Shown: in pieces, positions 24,245 to 33,449 of the stretch
How the letters are laid out: the number at the start of each line of letters is the position of its first letter
Position numbering within the stretch: position 1 is the first letter of the stretch
Translations under genes and position numbers: made by a program
Notes under the pieces: generated by a model
What the model was told of the DNA's origin: nothing
Databases searched by the model: none
The model's input: only the letters and a program-made list of their open reading frames with translations
Source: an uncultured Clostridia bacterium
GTDB taxonomy: Bacteria > Bacillota > Clostridia > Oscillospirales > Ruminococcaceae
Direction of reading: 5' to 3'
DNA: 64,000 bases
NCBI GenBank assembly: GCA_947625615.1
Contig: CANQPB010000001.1
Span: 81,669-145,668, forward strand

Positions 24245-25648
24245 CTAAAATCTGAAATACAAAAACGGATTGAACGAGCCGTCGGCGAGATATCCCGTCG
24301 AAACCGCCAGCATCAAAAGAAGCGCTGCCGGCTCGGCTATCATCATGATCTTTTTGCCGGCGCCGCCCTGCGAAATTTTTTCAACTATCCTCTTGGGCAG
24401 CGGGGTCGAGCCTATAATGCCGATTATAAGCAGCACGGCGTAGCTCCGCAGGAAATATACCGCCTCGCCGGAAACGAGGGGCAGGCCGCCGAGGCCGAAC
24501 AGCGAGCCTATGCTTTTAAACGCCTCACCCACCGACGGCGCGTCGAACAGCGTGAAGCTCACCGTCACGAAAAGTATCTTATAGATATGCGCCAAAAACT
24601 TCGATTTTTCGAGATACTTTAAATACCACAGCTTTTCGGCCACCAAAAGGGCGGCAAAGAAAAGTCCCCAGAGGATAAATGTCCAGTCGGCGCCATGCCA
24701 GAAGCCGGTCAAAAACCACACCGTCAGAATGTTCAGCAGCCAGCGCGGCTTTGAAACGCGGTTTCCGCCCATGGGAATGTACACATAGTCGCGGAACCAG
24801 CTCCCGAGCGTCATATGCCAGCGCCGCCAGAATTCGGTGCCGCTCTTTGAGATGAACGGATAGTTGAAGTTTTCGGGGAAATCGAAGCCGAATATCTTTC
24901 CGAGGCCTATCGCCATGTCGGAATAGCCGGAGAAATCGAAGTAGATGTGCACCGAATAGGCTATCGCGTATACCCACACAAAAAGCACCGATTTGTCGCC
25001 CGAGGCTTTGAACGCGTTTATAAGCTCGGCGAGCTGGTTTGCTATCAGCACCTTTTTTGCAAGGCCGATGACAAACCTGCGCGTGCCGAGGGCGATTTTT
25101 TCAACCGAATGACTCCTCCGGTCAAGCTGCGCGGCGATGTCGGTATAGCGGACTATCGGCCCGGCTATAAGCTGCGGGAACATCGCGACATAGGCGCCTA
25201 AGGTTATGGGATTTTTCTGCGCCGCCGCGTTCCCGCGGGAGACGTCTATCGTGTAGCTTAAAATCTGGAAGGTGTAAAAGCTTATTCCTATCGGCAAAAC
25301 TATCCCTAAAAGCGGCAGCGAAAGCCCGGTGACGGCGTTGAAATTCTTTATAAAGAAATCGGCGTATTTGCAGTATACCAAAAGTCCTATGCTGACCGCG
25401 CAGGAGAGCCCTGTGAAAAGCGCTTTGAGGCGCTTTTTTTCGCGGTATTTCTCTATAAGCAGCCCGAAGACATAGCCCTGGACTATGGCGGCTATCATAA
25501 AAACGGCAAAGCGAGGCTCGCCCCAGGCGTAAAACCCGAGGCTGAACACCAAAAGCACCGCGTTTTTAAGCGCCCGCGGAACTATGAAATATACCGCAAT
25601 TACCGTGGGCAGAAACCAATAGAGAAAGGGTATGCTTGAAAATACCAT
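24245..25648 (-). CDS. MBOAT-family O-acyltransferase (AlgI-like)
   Basis: PIGISFYTFQILSYTIDV, FDFSGYSDMAIGLGKIFGFDFPENFNYPF, FWRRWHMTLGSWFRDYVYIPMGGNR, GFWHGADWTFILWG. Confidence 0.96.
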   Translation of the reverse strand: MVFSSIPFLYWFLPTVIAVYFIVPRALKNAVLLVFSLGFYAWGEPRFAVFMIAAIVQGYVFGLLIEKYREKKRLKALFTGLSCAVSIGLLVYCKYADFFIKNFNAVTGLSLPLLGIVLPIGISFYTFQILSYTIDVSRGNAAAQKNPITLGAYVAMFPQLIAGPIVRYTDIAAQLDRRSHSVEKIALGTRRFVIGLAKKVLIANQLAELINAFKASGDKSVLFVWVYAIAYSVHIYFDFSGYSDMAIGLGKIFGFDFPENFNYPFISKSGTEFWRRWHMTLGSWFRDYVYIPMGGNRVSKPRWLLNILTVWFLTGFWHGADWTFILWGLFFAALLVAEKLWYLKYLEKSKFLAHIYKILFVTVSFTLFDAPSVGEAFKSIGSLFGLGGLPLVSGEAVYFLRSYAVLLIIGIIGSTPLPKRIVEKISQGGAGKKIMMIAEPAALLLMLAVSTGYLADGSFNPFLYFRF

Positions 25649-25650
25649 AA

Positions 25651-26256
25651 TTATCCGAGCTCGGGCACCGCGAAGGAAGCCGTGTTGTCTCCGCCGGCGG
25701 TGGACATATCCTCTTCGATAGCTACAACGGCTGCGTCGCCGTAAATCTCTACAGCCTTATCCTTAAAGGCGGTGACAAGGTCGTTGGCGCCGAAGACGTT
25801 TACCACAAGGCGGCTGCCTATCTTTATGACGTAAAGGGTCTCGGGCCAGCCGCACATATAGGCACGGTTCATAAGGCTGTCGCGTATGCCCTTGCAGACC
25901 TCGTCTATGTCGGCGTCCTCGGTGAGATGGTAGGCGCCGCAGGTAAAGGTGTTCGCGTTGAGCATGTGGCGCATCGAGGCCGCCTCGTCTATCATTGAGA
26001 TGTTCGCGGCGGGATAACCTATGCCGTTTTCAAGGTCTGAGCCGTCGCCGATGGCGTGCGGCCCGGGGGCGTTTTCAACGGCGGCGTCGTAGTCTCCGCC
26101 GAAGCTCATGAAGTGCTGATCCTCCGGCATGCCGTCCCATATTTCGGTGAGGACTTCAAGAGCGGTCTTGTCCACCTCGGGCAGGCCCTCGGCGCCGCAG
26201 CCGGCGAGCGCAAACAGCATTACCGCCGCTAAAATGACTGAAATGATTTTTTTCAT
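25651..26256 (-). CDS. Putative lipoprotein in the MBOAT/DHHW cluster
   Basis: Lipobox LFALAGCG; contiguous on the same strand with the MBOAT gene. Confidence 0.7.
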   Translation of the reverse strand: MKKIISVILAAVMLFALAGCGAEGLPEVDKTALEVLTEIWDGMPEDQHFMSFGGDYDAAVENAPGPHAIGDGSDLENGIGYPAANISMIDEAASMRHMLNANTFTCGAYHLTEDADIDEVCKGIRDSLMNRAYMCGWPETLYVIKIGSRLVVNVFGANDLVTAFKDKAVEIYGDAAVVAIEEDMSTAGGDNTASFAVPELG

Positions 26257-26491
26257 GATGATTCTCCTTTTTTAAAGATTTTTTGCGTGTGCACATATAA
26301 TACGCTTTGAAAACGCAAAATATTGCGCCGGCAAAAAAATATTTTATCAATCGGATTATACTATATAAGGAAGCAATTGTCAATTCCAGTGACTTTCGTT
26401 TTGAGCTTTTGCCGGAAATTTTTCCGCCGGCGGAATTTTCTGACAGATTGGCGACGGCGGGGGAATTTTCCCTTCGCATTCTGCCCAAGCG

Positions 26492-26510
26492 AGGTTAGCC
26501 AAAGCTAACT
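26492..26510. promoter_or_regulatory. Palindromic metal-regulator-like box 1
   Basis: AGGTTAGCCAAAGCTAACT. Confidence 0.6.
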
Positions 26511-26556
26511 CTTTTTGTTCACCCCTCCAAAATTGAAAAAACAGGCATAAAACCTA

Positions 26557-26584
26557 TTGACAAAAGCATAAATCTGAATAAAAT
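26557..26584 (+). promoter_or_regulatory. Putative feo promoter
   Basis: TTGACA-16 nt-TAAAAT; box 2 lies immediately downstream. Confidence 0.55.
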
Positions 26585-26591
26585 ATAACTG

Positions 26592-26610
26592 AGGTTAGCC
26601 GAGGCTAACC
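26592..26610. promoter_or_regulatory. Palindromic metal-regulator-like box 2 at the predicted transcription start
   Basis: AGGTTAGCCGAGGCTAACC. Confidence 0.65.
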
Positions 26611-26638
26611 AAATCATTCCAACTAACCGGAGGCAGAT

Positions 26639-26851
26639 ATGATACCTTTGACTTATGCGGACGTGGGGTGCGAGCAGATCATAAAAAAGGTCGGCGGATC
26701 CCCCGATGTAAAAAAACATCTTGAAGACCTCGGCTTTAACGTCGGCGGGGCGGTAACGCCGGTATCCGAGATCGGCGGCAACCTTATTATAAAGGTGAAG
26801 GATTCGAGGATAGCGCTCAGCCGCGAAATGGCGCAGAGAATAATGGTTTAA
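26639..26851 (+). CDS. FeoA-domain protein (first copy)
   Basis: KKHLEDLGFNVGGAVTPVSEIGGNLIIKVKDSRIALSREMAQRIMV, FeoA-like SH3 fold. Confidence 0.85.
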   Translation: MIPLTYADVGCEQIIKKVGGSPDVKKHLEDLGFNVGGAVTPVSEIGGNLIIKVKDSRIALSREMAQRIMV

Positions 26852-26881
26852 GGAAGCCTCGGCTTCCTTTTCGCGGGCAGC

Positions 26882-26902
26882 GGGTTAGCTAAAGCTAACC
26901 TA
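26882..26902. promoter_or_regulatory. Palindromic metal-regulator-like box 3 (between the two feoA genes)
   Basis: GGGTTAGCTAAAGCTAACCTA. Confidence 0.55.
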
Positions 26903-26977
26903 AGCCGCGGCAAAAAGGCTTTCGCGCGGCCCGGGCGGCCGCCAAAGATAAAAATTTAAGACATCAGGAGGCAGCGA

Positions 26978-27199
26978 ATGAAAACACTGAGCGAAGTGAA
27001 GGTAGGCGAAACGGTGAAGGTCGTCCGGCTTCACGGCGAGGGCGCCGTCAAGCGCAGGATAATGGACATGGGAATAACCAAAGGCGTTGAGGTTTACGTC
27101 AGAAAGGTGGCGCCGCTGGGCGATCCCTTTGAGGTGAACGTGCGGGGCTACGAGCTCAGCCTAAGAAAGGCCGACGCCGAAATGATCGAAGTTGAATGA
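26978..27199 (+). CDS. feoA: FeoA-domain protein (second copy)
   Basis: VKRRIMDMGITKGVEVYVRKVAPLGDPFEVNVRGYELSLRKADAEMIEV. Confidence 0.92.
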   Translation: MKTLSEVKVGETVKVVRLHGEGAVKRRIMDMGITKGVEVYVRKVAPLGDPFEVNVRGYELSLRKADAEMIEVE

Positions 27200-27213
27200 A
27201 AGAGGTAGACAGC

Positions 27214-29682
27214 ATGGCAGTAACAATAGCCCTTGCGGGCAATCCTAACAGCGGCAAGACGACGCTTTTCAACGCTCTCACCGGCTCGAACCAGTTCGTG
27301 GGAAACTGGCCGGGCGTAACTGTGGAGAAAAAGGAGGGCAAGCTTAAAAAGCACGACGGCGTTACCGTCACCGACCTCCCGGGAATCTATTCCCTCTCGC
27401 CCTACACCCTTGAAGAGGTGGTCGCGAGAAACTATCTTATAAACGAGCGCCCCGACGCGATCTTAAACATCATCGACGGCACCAACCTTGAAAGAAACCT
27501 TTATCTGACAACACAGCTGATCGAGCTTGGTATCCCTGTCGTGGCGGCCGTCAACATGATGGACGTTGTGAGAAAGAACGGCGACAAAATCGACACCAAG
27601 GAGCTTGCAAAGCGCCTCGGCTGCAAAATCGTCGAAATTTCGGCCCTTAAGGGCGACGGCATCATGGAGGCGGCCGAGGCCGCGATAGAGGCGGCGGAGG
27701 AGAAAAAGCCGATTCCGCTGCACACGTTTTCCGGCGTTGTCGAGCACGCCCTCGCGCATATCGAGGAGGCAGCCGTGCACGATCTTCCCGCCGAGCAGCA
27801 GAGATGGTACGCAATCAAGATCTTCGAGCGGGATTCCAAAGCCATGGAGGCCCTGAATATCCCCGAAAACGTGCTTAAGCACATCGAGGAGGACATAAAA
27901 TCGGCCGAGGCCGAAATGGACGACGACGCGGAATCGATTATAACCAACGAGAGATATGTGTACATAGCCGAGCTTATAAAGGGCTGCTGCAAAAAGCGCA
28001 GCACCGGCAGCCTCACCGTCTCGGACAAAATTGACAGAATAGTCACAAACCGCTGGCTCGCCCTGCCCATCTTCGCGGTGGTAATGATAATAGTCTACTA
28101 CGTTTCGGTCACGACCGTCGGCAGCATAGCCACCGACTGGGCCAACGACGGAGTCTTCGGCGACGGCTGGCATTTCTTGGGGATAGGCACCGGCGCATAT
28201 GAGGAGGCCGCCGAGGAATACGGCGAGGCGGTAAACGCAATCGACGCCTTTGCGGGGCAGTACGGCGTTGAAGCGCCCGATCTTGAAACCGCCGACAAGG
28301 CCGCGGTCGACGAATTCGCGGCGCAGTTTGCCGCGGGCGACACCGCCGTTCTGAAAATCGTAGACGAGGAGACCCTCGCCGAGGACGAGGCGGTGTATTC
28401 CGGCGAAGACCTCGCGCTTGCGGGCACCACCCTTGAAAAATATTCCTTCGCGGAGCCCGATCCCGCCGACTACGGCCTCTGGATCCCCGGCATTCCTCCG
28501 CTTTTGGAATCCGCCCTCGACGCCATTCACTGCGCCGACTGGCTTAAGGGCCTGATTCTTGACGGCATTGTGGCCGGCGTGGGCGCGGTGCTCGGGTTTG
28601 TCCCGCAGATGCTGATTCTCTTTATCTTCCTCGCGTTTTTGGAGAGCTGCGGCTATATGGCGAGAATCGCTTTTGTCATGGACAGGATCTTCCGCAAATT
28701 CGGCCTTTCGGGAAAATCGTTCATACCCATGCTCATCGGCTCGGGCTGCGGCGTTCCGGGAATCATGGCCTCCCGCACGATTGAAAACGAGCGCGACCGC
28801 CGCATGACCATAATGACCACGACATTTATTCCCTGCGGCGCAAAGCTGCCCTTTATAGCGATGATCGCGGGGGCAATATTCGGCGGCGCCTGGTGGATAG
28901 CTCCCTTTGCCTACCTTTTGGGCGTATGCTCGATAATCGTCTCGGGAATCATACTCAAAAAGACAAAGATGTTTGCCGGCGACCCCGCGCCCTTTGTAAT
29001 GGAGCTTCCGGCCTACCACTGGCCGACGTTTTCAAACGTCATGCGCTCGATGTGGGAGCGCGGCTGGAGCTTCATCAAGAAAGCGGGCACGATAATCCTG
29101 CTCTCGACGATAGTCGTATGGTTCACCACCTACTTCGGCTTCATCGACGGCCGCTTCGGAATGCTCACCGAAGATCAGGTTGACCATTCGCTGCTGGCGA
29201 CGGTAGGCGGCGCTATCGCCTGGATATTCAAACCCCTCGGCTGGGGCAACTGGCAGGCCGCCGTCGCCTCGATAACCGGGCTTGTCGCAAAGGAAAACAT
29301 CGTCGGCACAATGGGTATCCTCTTCGGCGCGGAGGGCTCGGCCTATGCGGCAATCTCCGCGGCGTTCACCCGCTCAAGCGGCCTCTCGTTCTTGATATTC
29401 AATCTTCTTTGCGCGCCCTGCTTCGCGGCTATAGGCGCTATCAAGAGAGAGATGAACAGCGCAAAGTGGACTTGGTTCGCGATCGCCTACCAGTGCATAT
29501 TCGCCTACGCGATAGCGCTGATAGTCAACCAATTCGGGCTGTTGTTTGCGGGCTCTGCGAATATAGTCGGTCTGATTTTTGCGGTGCTGATAATTGCCGC
29601 GATGCTCTACATGCTGTTCAGGCCGTACAAAGAGGCCACTACGCTTGAGAAAAAGGTAAAGATATCCTCAAAATCGAAATAA
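27214..29682 (+). CDS. feoB: Ferrous iron transport protein B
   Basis: G1 GNPNSGKTTLFNALTG, NWPGVTVEKKEG, DLPGIYSLSPYT, NMMD; FeoB TM core (GSGCGVPGIMASRTI). Confidence 0.97.
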   Translation: MAVTIALAGNPNSGKTTLFNALTGSNQFVGNWPGVTVEKKEGKLKKHDGVTVTDLPGIYSLSPYTLEEVVARNYLINERPDAILNIIDGTNLERNLYLTTQLIELGIPVVAAVNMMDVVRKNGDKIDTKELAKRLGCKIVEISALKGDGIMEAAEAAIEAAEEKKPIPLHTFSGVVEHALAHIEEAAVHDLPAEQQRWYAIKIFERDSKAMEALNIPENVLKHIEEDIKSAEAEMDDDAESIITNERYVYIAELIKGCCKKRSTGSLTVSDKIDRIVTNRWLALPIFAVVMIIVYYVSVTTVGSIATDWANDGVFGDGWHFLGIGTGAYEEAAEEYGEAVNAIDAFAGQYGVEAPDLETADKAAVDEFAAQFAAGDTAVLKIVDEETLAEDEAVYSGEDLALAGTTLEKYSFAEPDPADYGLWIPGIPPLLESALDAIHCADWLKGLILDGIVAGVGAVLGFVPQMLILFIFLAFLESCGYMARIAFVMDRIFRKFGLSGKSFIPMLIGSGCGVPGIMASRTIENERDRRMTIMTTTFIPCGAKLPFIAMIAGAIFGGAWWIAPFAYLLGVCSIIVSGIILKKTKMFAGDPAPFVMELPAYHWPTFSNVMRSMWERGWSFIKKAGTIILLSTIVVWFTTYFGFIDGRFGMLTEDQVDHSLLATVGGAIAWIFKPLGWGNWQAAVASITGLVAKENIVGTMGILFGAEGSAYAAISAAFTRSSGLSFLIFNLLCAPCFAAIGAIKREMNSAKWTWFAIAYQCIFAYAIALIVNQFGLLFAGSANIVGLIFAVLIIAAMLYMLFRPYKEATTLEKKVKISSKSK

Positions 29683-29691
29683 GGTGAATTT

Positions 29692-29862
29692 ATGGAATGG
29701 CTGAGTGAAAATCTGGGAACTATAGTCGCGCTGATAATTCTTGCGGCGGTGGTGGCGTGGATAGTCATATCGCTCGTAAAGGACAAAAAGGCAGGCAAAA
29801 GCTCCTGCGGCTGCGGCTGCGAAAACTGCGCCCTGCGCGGCAAATGCCACGGCGCAAAGTGA
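29692..29862 (+). CDS. FeoB-associated Cys-rich small membrane protein (56 aa, missing from the ORF track)
   Basis: MEWLSENLGTIVALIILAAVVAWIVISLVKDKKAGKSSCGCGCENCALRGKCHGAK, directly downstream of feoB. Confidence 0.88.
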   Translation: MEWLSENLGTIVALIILAAVVAWIVISLVKDKKAGKSSCGCGCENCALRGKCHGAK

Positions 29863-30004
29863 CCTAAGGCATCACGATACCTCATTTTATATACCTTGAC
29901 GGTTCGGGGGAGGACTTTTGTCCTCCCCTTGGACTTTAGGGGAGATTCGTTAATTTTTTGCGAGAGTTTCCGCTCCGCATGCATTATTTGAAATATTCAG
30001 ATGC

Positions 30005-30079
30005 GTCGCCGTAGGCGACACCTTGAAACTCTAACCTCTAATTTCTAACTTTTATCTTCTTAATGCGGCCGCATTAAGA
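30005..30079 (+). repeat. Heptad pyrimidine-tract repeat, copy 2
   Basis: GTCGCCGTAGGCGACACCTTGAAACTCTAACCTCTAATTTCTAACTTTTATCTTCTTAATGCGGCCGCATTA. Confidence 0.85.
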
Positions 30080-30292
30080 TTTTTTGCCGCAACGTCTTGT
30101 AATCTCCGGAAAAATAGTGTATAATAAGTTATCATAGCGCTTTATGCGCCCGAATATTCCGGCTTGTAATATTTTCCGGGTATTTTACGAAAAATAATTT
30201 TTTGAGACTGCAACAAAAACGCAGTTTTTTGACACTATCTATACAGAGGCCAAGCGAACGGCTCTGTATAGCCGCAAGCGAGGTGAGAAAAT

Positions 30293-30841
30293 TTGAAATC
30301 CGCCTTTTCCGATCTGGTAAAAAAGGCCTCACATGGGGACAGCGCAGCTTTTGCCGAGCTTTACTCGGCCGTCTACAAAGAGCTTTACTACTACGCCCTC
30401 TGCAACCTTAATTCCCCCGACGACGCCGCCGACGCCGTTTCGGACGCCGTTTTAGATGCATTCGTCGGAATAAAGAACCTTAAGAACGAGGACGCCTTCA
30501 AGGGCTGGATCATAAGAATTCTCACCGCCAAGATAAAGCGAAAGCAGGCGGAATACATCTCAGACCGCGAAAACCTCAGCTATCTCGATTCCGCAAGCGA
30601 CGACAATGACGACGACCGCTTAAGAGAGATCCCCGACCGCGAATCGAAATACGGCGGGATAGAGCTGCTCGAACATATTGAAAGCCTCAGTGAAAACGAA
30701 AAGATATGCTTCTCGCTGAACGCCATCTACGGCTACACCAGCGACGAAATAGCGGGTATCACCGGCATAAACGCCGCAACAGTGAGAACCCACCTTGCAA
30801 GAGGAAAAACTAAGCTGCGGCGTCTTTTGGAAGAATCTTAG
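30293..30841 (+). CDS. ECF-type RNA polymerase sigma factor (TTG start)
   Basis: Sigma70 region 2-like N-terminus and region 4 HTH (LSLNAIYGYTSDEIAGITGINAATVRTHLARGKTKLRRLL). Confidence 0.87.
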   Translation: MKSAFSDLVKKASHGDSAAFAELYSAVYKELYYYALCNLNSPDDAADAVSDAVLDAFVGIKNLKNEDAFKGWIIRILTAKIKRKQAEYISDRENLSYLDSASDDNDDDRLREIPDRESKYGGIELLEHIESLSENEKICFSLNAIYGYTSDEIAGITGINAATVRTHLARGKTKLRRLLEES

Positions 30842-30886
30842 CTTTAAACACTGCTTTAAAAATATCCCTGAAAGGAGGACACCCCG

Positions 30887-33097
30887 ATGGCAAACCGCAC
30901 GCCCGGCATCTATAACGAGCTTTTCGGCCAGCTTCCCATTCCCGAAAGACTTGAGCCGGAAAATATCGCCGCCATGTTAAGCGAATACGCGGCGTCTTCG
31001 GAAAACGCTTCAAAGCGCGCCGACAAGGCAACTGCCAAAAGGGCTGCTCCGATTGATATAAGCGCCGGATCGCGCAAAACCGGCAATTCCGCCGACATCG
31101 GCGCCGGAAGAAGAACTTCTCCCGTTTACCGCTCGGTCGCCTCAATAGCGGCCTGCGCGGCGCTGGCTCTCGGCGTCGTGGGATACCTCAATTCGGGCAG
31201 GGCTCCTCTGCCGGAGGAAAACCCCAATCCCGGCGGAGCCTATGCAAGCGACTATAACGACGTCCACAAGACATTTGCGAAATATTACGTCGACGACGAA
31301 GACAAGCGCACCCTCGATTCCGCTATAGAAGACATCGAACATTCCTATAACGGCAACGAGATGGATCCCTCGCAGGTGAACGAGCCCTCGCAGGATACCC
31401 CTGCCGAAACCGAGGCCGCCTCTCCCGCCGAGACGACCGCCCCCGACACCTCTTCGACCGACGTTCAGACCCAGACCCCTCCCCCCGAGGAGACCGAACC
31501 CGCCGACACCCCCGCCACACCTCCCGCACAGGAGGACGACGGCCCCGTCACCGTTGAGGACGGACTTCCGATACCGCCTAACGACGCGGTAGTCGACACT
31601 TCGGACACCGTTTTCGGCAACGGCTTTATGCTCAGACAGGACGGCAACATTCTGAGAATCATCACCACGGTAAACGGCATAACCGTCTATACCGACAATA
31701 TCTTCCCGTCGTATGAGGGATTCTCCTCAAAGACCCTTGCGGGATTCTATGCCGACGGCAGCAAGGCGATAGCGGTTTATTCCGTAGTCACCGGCGAGAC
31801 CCCGGCGGTCGAATCTCAGCCCCGCGACGGCGTGGTGGGCGGACTTCTTGACAGCCTTTACGGCCCCGAGGAAGTCCCGGTTGAAAAGCCGCGCAGCGCC
31901 GTTGAGGTGTGCATCTACGACATCGCGGACGGCCTTGCCTATCTCGGCAGCGACACCGTCCAGGGCGGCAGCCTTATAAACATGAACTATGTGAACGGCG
32001 CGCTCTATCTCGTCACCGCGTATGACGACTACCGCACCGAGCCCATAGCGGGCGTGGACGATCTTGAAAACTACGTTCCCACCTACACCGTGAACGGAAA
32101 CAAATTCTACGTCTCAGCCTCGGATATAATGATACCCGACTACATCTCGAACACCGATTACACCGTCATTTCCGGCATCACCGCCGACGGCACGGTTTCG
32201 GTAAAGGCAGTCCTCGGATATGAGGGCAGGGTGGTCATGAAAAACGGCGCGGTCTACCTCTTCTCCTACGACAACTCCGCAGGGACAGACCTCACCTCGG
32301 TAAGAGTATTCAGCCTTGCGGGCGGAAACGTCATCTATGCCGGCTACACCGACATCGAGGGCGTGGCGCTCGGCGGCGACGGCATAGCTTCCTTCGGCGA
32401 CGCGGTCGTCGTGACGGCGATAAGAAAGTCGGAGGGCGCATATATCACCTCGCTCGGCGTCTACGACGGCACCATGAATTTCATCTCGGGATTCGACTAC
32501 CCGGCGGCGCTCACCTCGGCTAAAAGAGTGGGCAGCAAGATAATCCTCAGCGGCATCGGCGGAAAATGCGTGGCGGATCTTTCCAACCTCAGCGTTCCTT
32601 CGGTCACCGAAGGGGAGCCGGCTAAAAATCCCGCGGAAGGGCTTTTAAGCTTCAACGGCGGATACGTCACCCTGACAAAGAACGCCTCCGGCCAGATTGA
32701 GCTTTCAAAGCTTGCCGACGACGGCATCGGCGGACTTGTCCTTATAAGCAAAACGCTTGTCTGCGCGGAAAACGGCGCCGATTCAAAGGCCCTTGAAAAC
32801 AACGGCATTCTCTTCGTGAGCGGCGACACCGTCGGCGTCCCCTACGGATTCTTCGACGGCCTCGACTACTGCTACAGATACGCCATATACCGCGAGACCC
32901 CCGAGGGCTTTGCCCTTATCGGCGAGACCGAAGTCCACGAGACGGACAAAACCTTTGAATACGGCGAGGCTATCCTCAACGGCGGCGTGCTCTATATAAT
33001 GTCCGAGGGACGCGTGAGCGCGGCGGTCGTGGGAAATTCGCTGGCGGTTATAAGCTCGGCGGATATCATCGAGGGCTCCCACAGCGCCCACAGATAA
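30887..33097 (+). CDS. Membrane-anchored protein with C-terminal beta-propeller-like domain; possible sigma partner
   Basis: TM SIAACAALALGVVGYL, then a P/T/E-rich linker, then repetitive beta-rich region; follows the ECF sigma gene by 45 bp. Confidence 0.75.
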   Translation: MANRTPGIYNELFGQLPIPERLEPENIAAMLSEYAASSENASKRADKATAKRAAPIDISAGSRKTGNSADIGAGRRTSPVYRSVASIAACAALALGVVGYLNSGRAPLPEENPNPGGAYASDYNDVHKTFAKYYVDDEDKRTLDSAIEDIEHSYNGNEMDPSQVNEPSQDTPAETEAASPAETTAPDTSSTDVQTQTPPPEETEPADTPATPPAQEDDGPVTVEDGLPIPPNDAVVDTSDTVFGNGFMLRQDGNILRIITTVNGITVYTDNIFPSYEGFSSKTLAGFYADGSKAIAVYSVVTGETPAVESQPRDGVVGGLLDSLYGPEEVPVEKPRSAVEVCIYDIADGLAYLGSDTVQGGSLINMNYVNGALYLVTAYDDYRTEPIAGVDDLENYVPTYTVNGNKFYVSASDIMIPDYISNTDYTVISGITADGTVSVKAVLGYEGRVVMKNGAVYLFSYDNSAGTDLTSVRVFSLAGGNVIYAGYTDIEGVALGGDGIASFGDAVVVTAIRKSEGAYITSLGVYDGTMNFISGFDYPAALTSAKRVGSKIILSGIGGKCVADLSNLSVPSVTEGEPAKNPAEGLLSFNGGYVTLTKNASGQIELSKLADDGIGGLVLISKTLVCAENGADSKALENNGILFVSGDTVGVPYGFFDGLDYCYRYAIYRETPEGFALIGETEVHETDKTFEYGEAILNGGVLYIMSEGRVSAAVVGNSLAVISSADIIEGSHSAHR

Positions 33098-33272
33098 AAC
33101 CCGGAGCAAAACTTCTGACAGAACAGGCGGCGCGGAAAATTCGCGCCGCTTTTTTCGGGGATCTGTCGAAAGGCCTCGGATCGGCTCAAAAAAATCTCCG
33201 GAAATTTTAAAAAAAGGCTTGACATTCCCGCCCGATTGTGGTAATATAGCACCGTTGCGAAAAAACACCGAT

Positions 33273-33348
33273 GCCGGTGTAGCTCAGTTGGTAGAGCAGC
33301 TGATTTGTAATCAGCAGGTCGGGGGTTCGAGTCCGTCCACCGGCTCCA
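33273..33348 (+). tRNA. tRNA-Thr (anticodon TGT)
   Basis: Cloverleaf GCCGGTG..CACCGGC-TCCA, anticodon loop TTTGTAA, T-loop GGTTCGAGTCC; upstream TTGACA-17-TAATAT. Confidence 0.95.
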
Positions 33349-33364
33349 CCAAAAAATTAAATAT

Positions 33365-33449
33365 GGGAGAGTTCCCGAGTGGCCAAAGGGGGCAGACTGT
33401 AAATCTGTTGCGCTATGCTTCGATGGTTCAAATCCATCCTCTCCCACCA
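33365..33449 (+). tRNA. tRNA-Tyr (anticodon GTA)
   Basis: GGGAGAG..CTCTCCC-ACCA, anticodon loop CTGTAAA, long variable arm. Confidence 0.95.

Noticed and set aside
27463-29019. 518-aa antisense ORF on the minus strand over feoB
   Set aside because: Shadow ORF from GC-rich codon bias; composition is atypical and feoB is clearly coding on the plus strand.
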